A stretch of 33,535 bases of DNA, from positions 1 to 33,535 of the forward strand of contig JAJFFO010000005.1 in assembly GCA_021776615.1 (NCBI GenBank). The letters run 5' to 3'. Positions 33,397-33,535 of this stretch are shown here, one piece after another. Below the pieces are notes generated by a model. It worked only from the letters and a program-made list of their open reading frames with translations, ran no database searches and was not told where the DNA came from. Source of the stretch: Robiginitomaculum sp. (GTDB taxonomy: Bacteria; Pseudomonadota; Alphaproteobacteria; Caulobacterales; Maricaulaceae). The first letter of the stretch is position 1. Each line of letters opens with the position of its first letter. A program made the position numbers and the translations under genes.

Positions 33397-33535
33397 ATGG
33401 CAAAACAGAAGTTTGAGCGCAATAAGCCGCACGTAAACATTGGCACGATTGGTCATGTTGACCACGGCAAGACGACGTTGACGGCGGCGATTACGATGAC
33501 GTTGGCGAAGGCTGGCGGTGCGGAAGCGATGGCGT
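33397..33535 (+). CDS. tuf: Elongation factor Tu, N-terminal fragment
   Basis: The first 46 codons of EF-Tu, cut by the right edge of the window. The sequence starts [20 protein letters not shown] and contains the complete P-loop GHVDHGKTT that binds GTP phosphates. EF-Tu carries aminoacyl-tRNA to the ribosome. The start is preceded by GGGAAGCTGAG. In its family context it follows tRNA-Tyr and tRNA-Gly, here after an inserted GIN gene and a strong hairpin that may affect its expression. Confidence 0.97.
   Translation, partial: MAKQKFERNKPHVNIGTIGHVDHGKTTLTAAITMTLAKAGGAEAMA

Overview
The window looks like a chromosomal segment of a free-living alphaproteobacterium. The reasons are the gene order rlmB / tRNA-Tyr / tRNA-Gly / tuf at the right end (recalled from alphaproteobacteria), a FliN-type flagellar protein beside lipB, and the general character of the housekeeping proteins. 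No genus can be named from the sequence alone.

Layout. (1) 1-161: C-terminal end of an IS3-type transposase running off the left edge. (2) 207-9892: a visibly more A+T-rich island bounded by two diverged ~80-bp direct repeats. Each repeat carries a hairpin and a 14-nt match to the 3' end of the tRNA-Leu gene at 20150-20236. The island holds four same-strand genes of unrecognised family: a small membrane protein, a 911-residue exported protein with beta-sandwich-like segments, a 1714-residue membrane-anchored giant with a 20-residue tandem repeat, and a 207-residue soluble protein. (3) 10289-19981: an envelope/secretome block with a lipoprotein, an OmpA-like protein, a membrane-bound hybrid histidine kinase that runs into a convergent LuxR-type response regulator, a small membrane protein coupled to that regulator, a large secreted metzincin-like protease, and two further envelope proteins. 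(4) 20150-29558: tRNA-Leu(GAG) followed by mostly ordinary housekeeping genes: a FliN-like protein, LipB, a TM2 protein, an endonuclease/exonuclease/phosphatase, a DUF805 protein, formate-THF ligase, transketolase, ribulose-phosphate epimerase, a DUF1801 protein and RlmB. (5) 29661-33344: three paralogous exported GIN-domain (DUF2807-like) beta-helix proteins inserted among tRNA-Tyr, tRNA-Gly and tuf. They share a conserved upstream block at nearly constant distance from the start codon. (6) 33397-33535: the start of tuf (EF-Tu).

How the parts may work together. Transketolase and Rpe form a pentose-phosphate/carbon pair, with Fhs (one-carbon) divergent from them. The kinase/regulator pair sits among envelope and secreted genes and may control some of them (inference). 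The GIN triplet is probably co-regulated through the shared upstream block. The most likely undescribed system is the four-gene island at 661-9709. Its layout (signal peptide, anchored giant with hydrophobic middle, repeat and distinct C-terminal module, small soluble gene last) resembles surface or toxin/immunity loci, but no known toxin or immunity motif was recognised, so this is a hypothesis.
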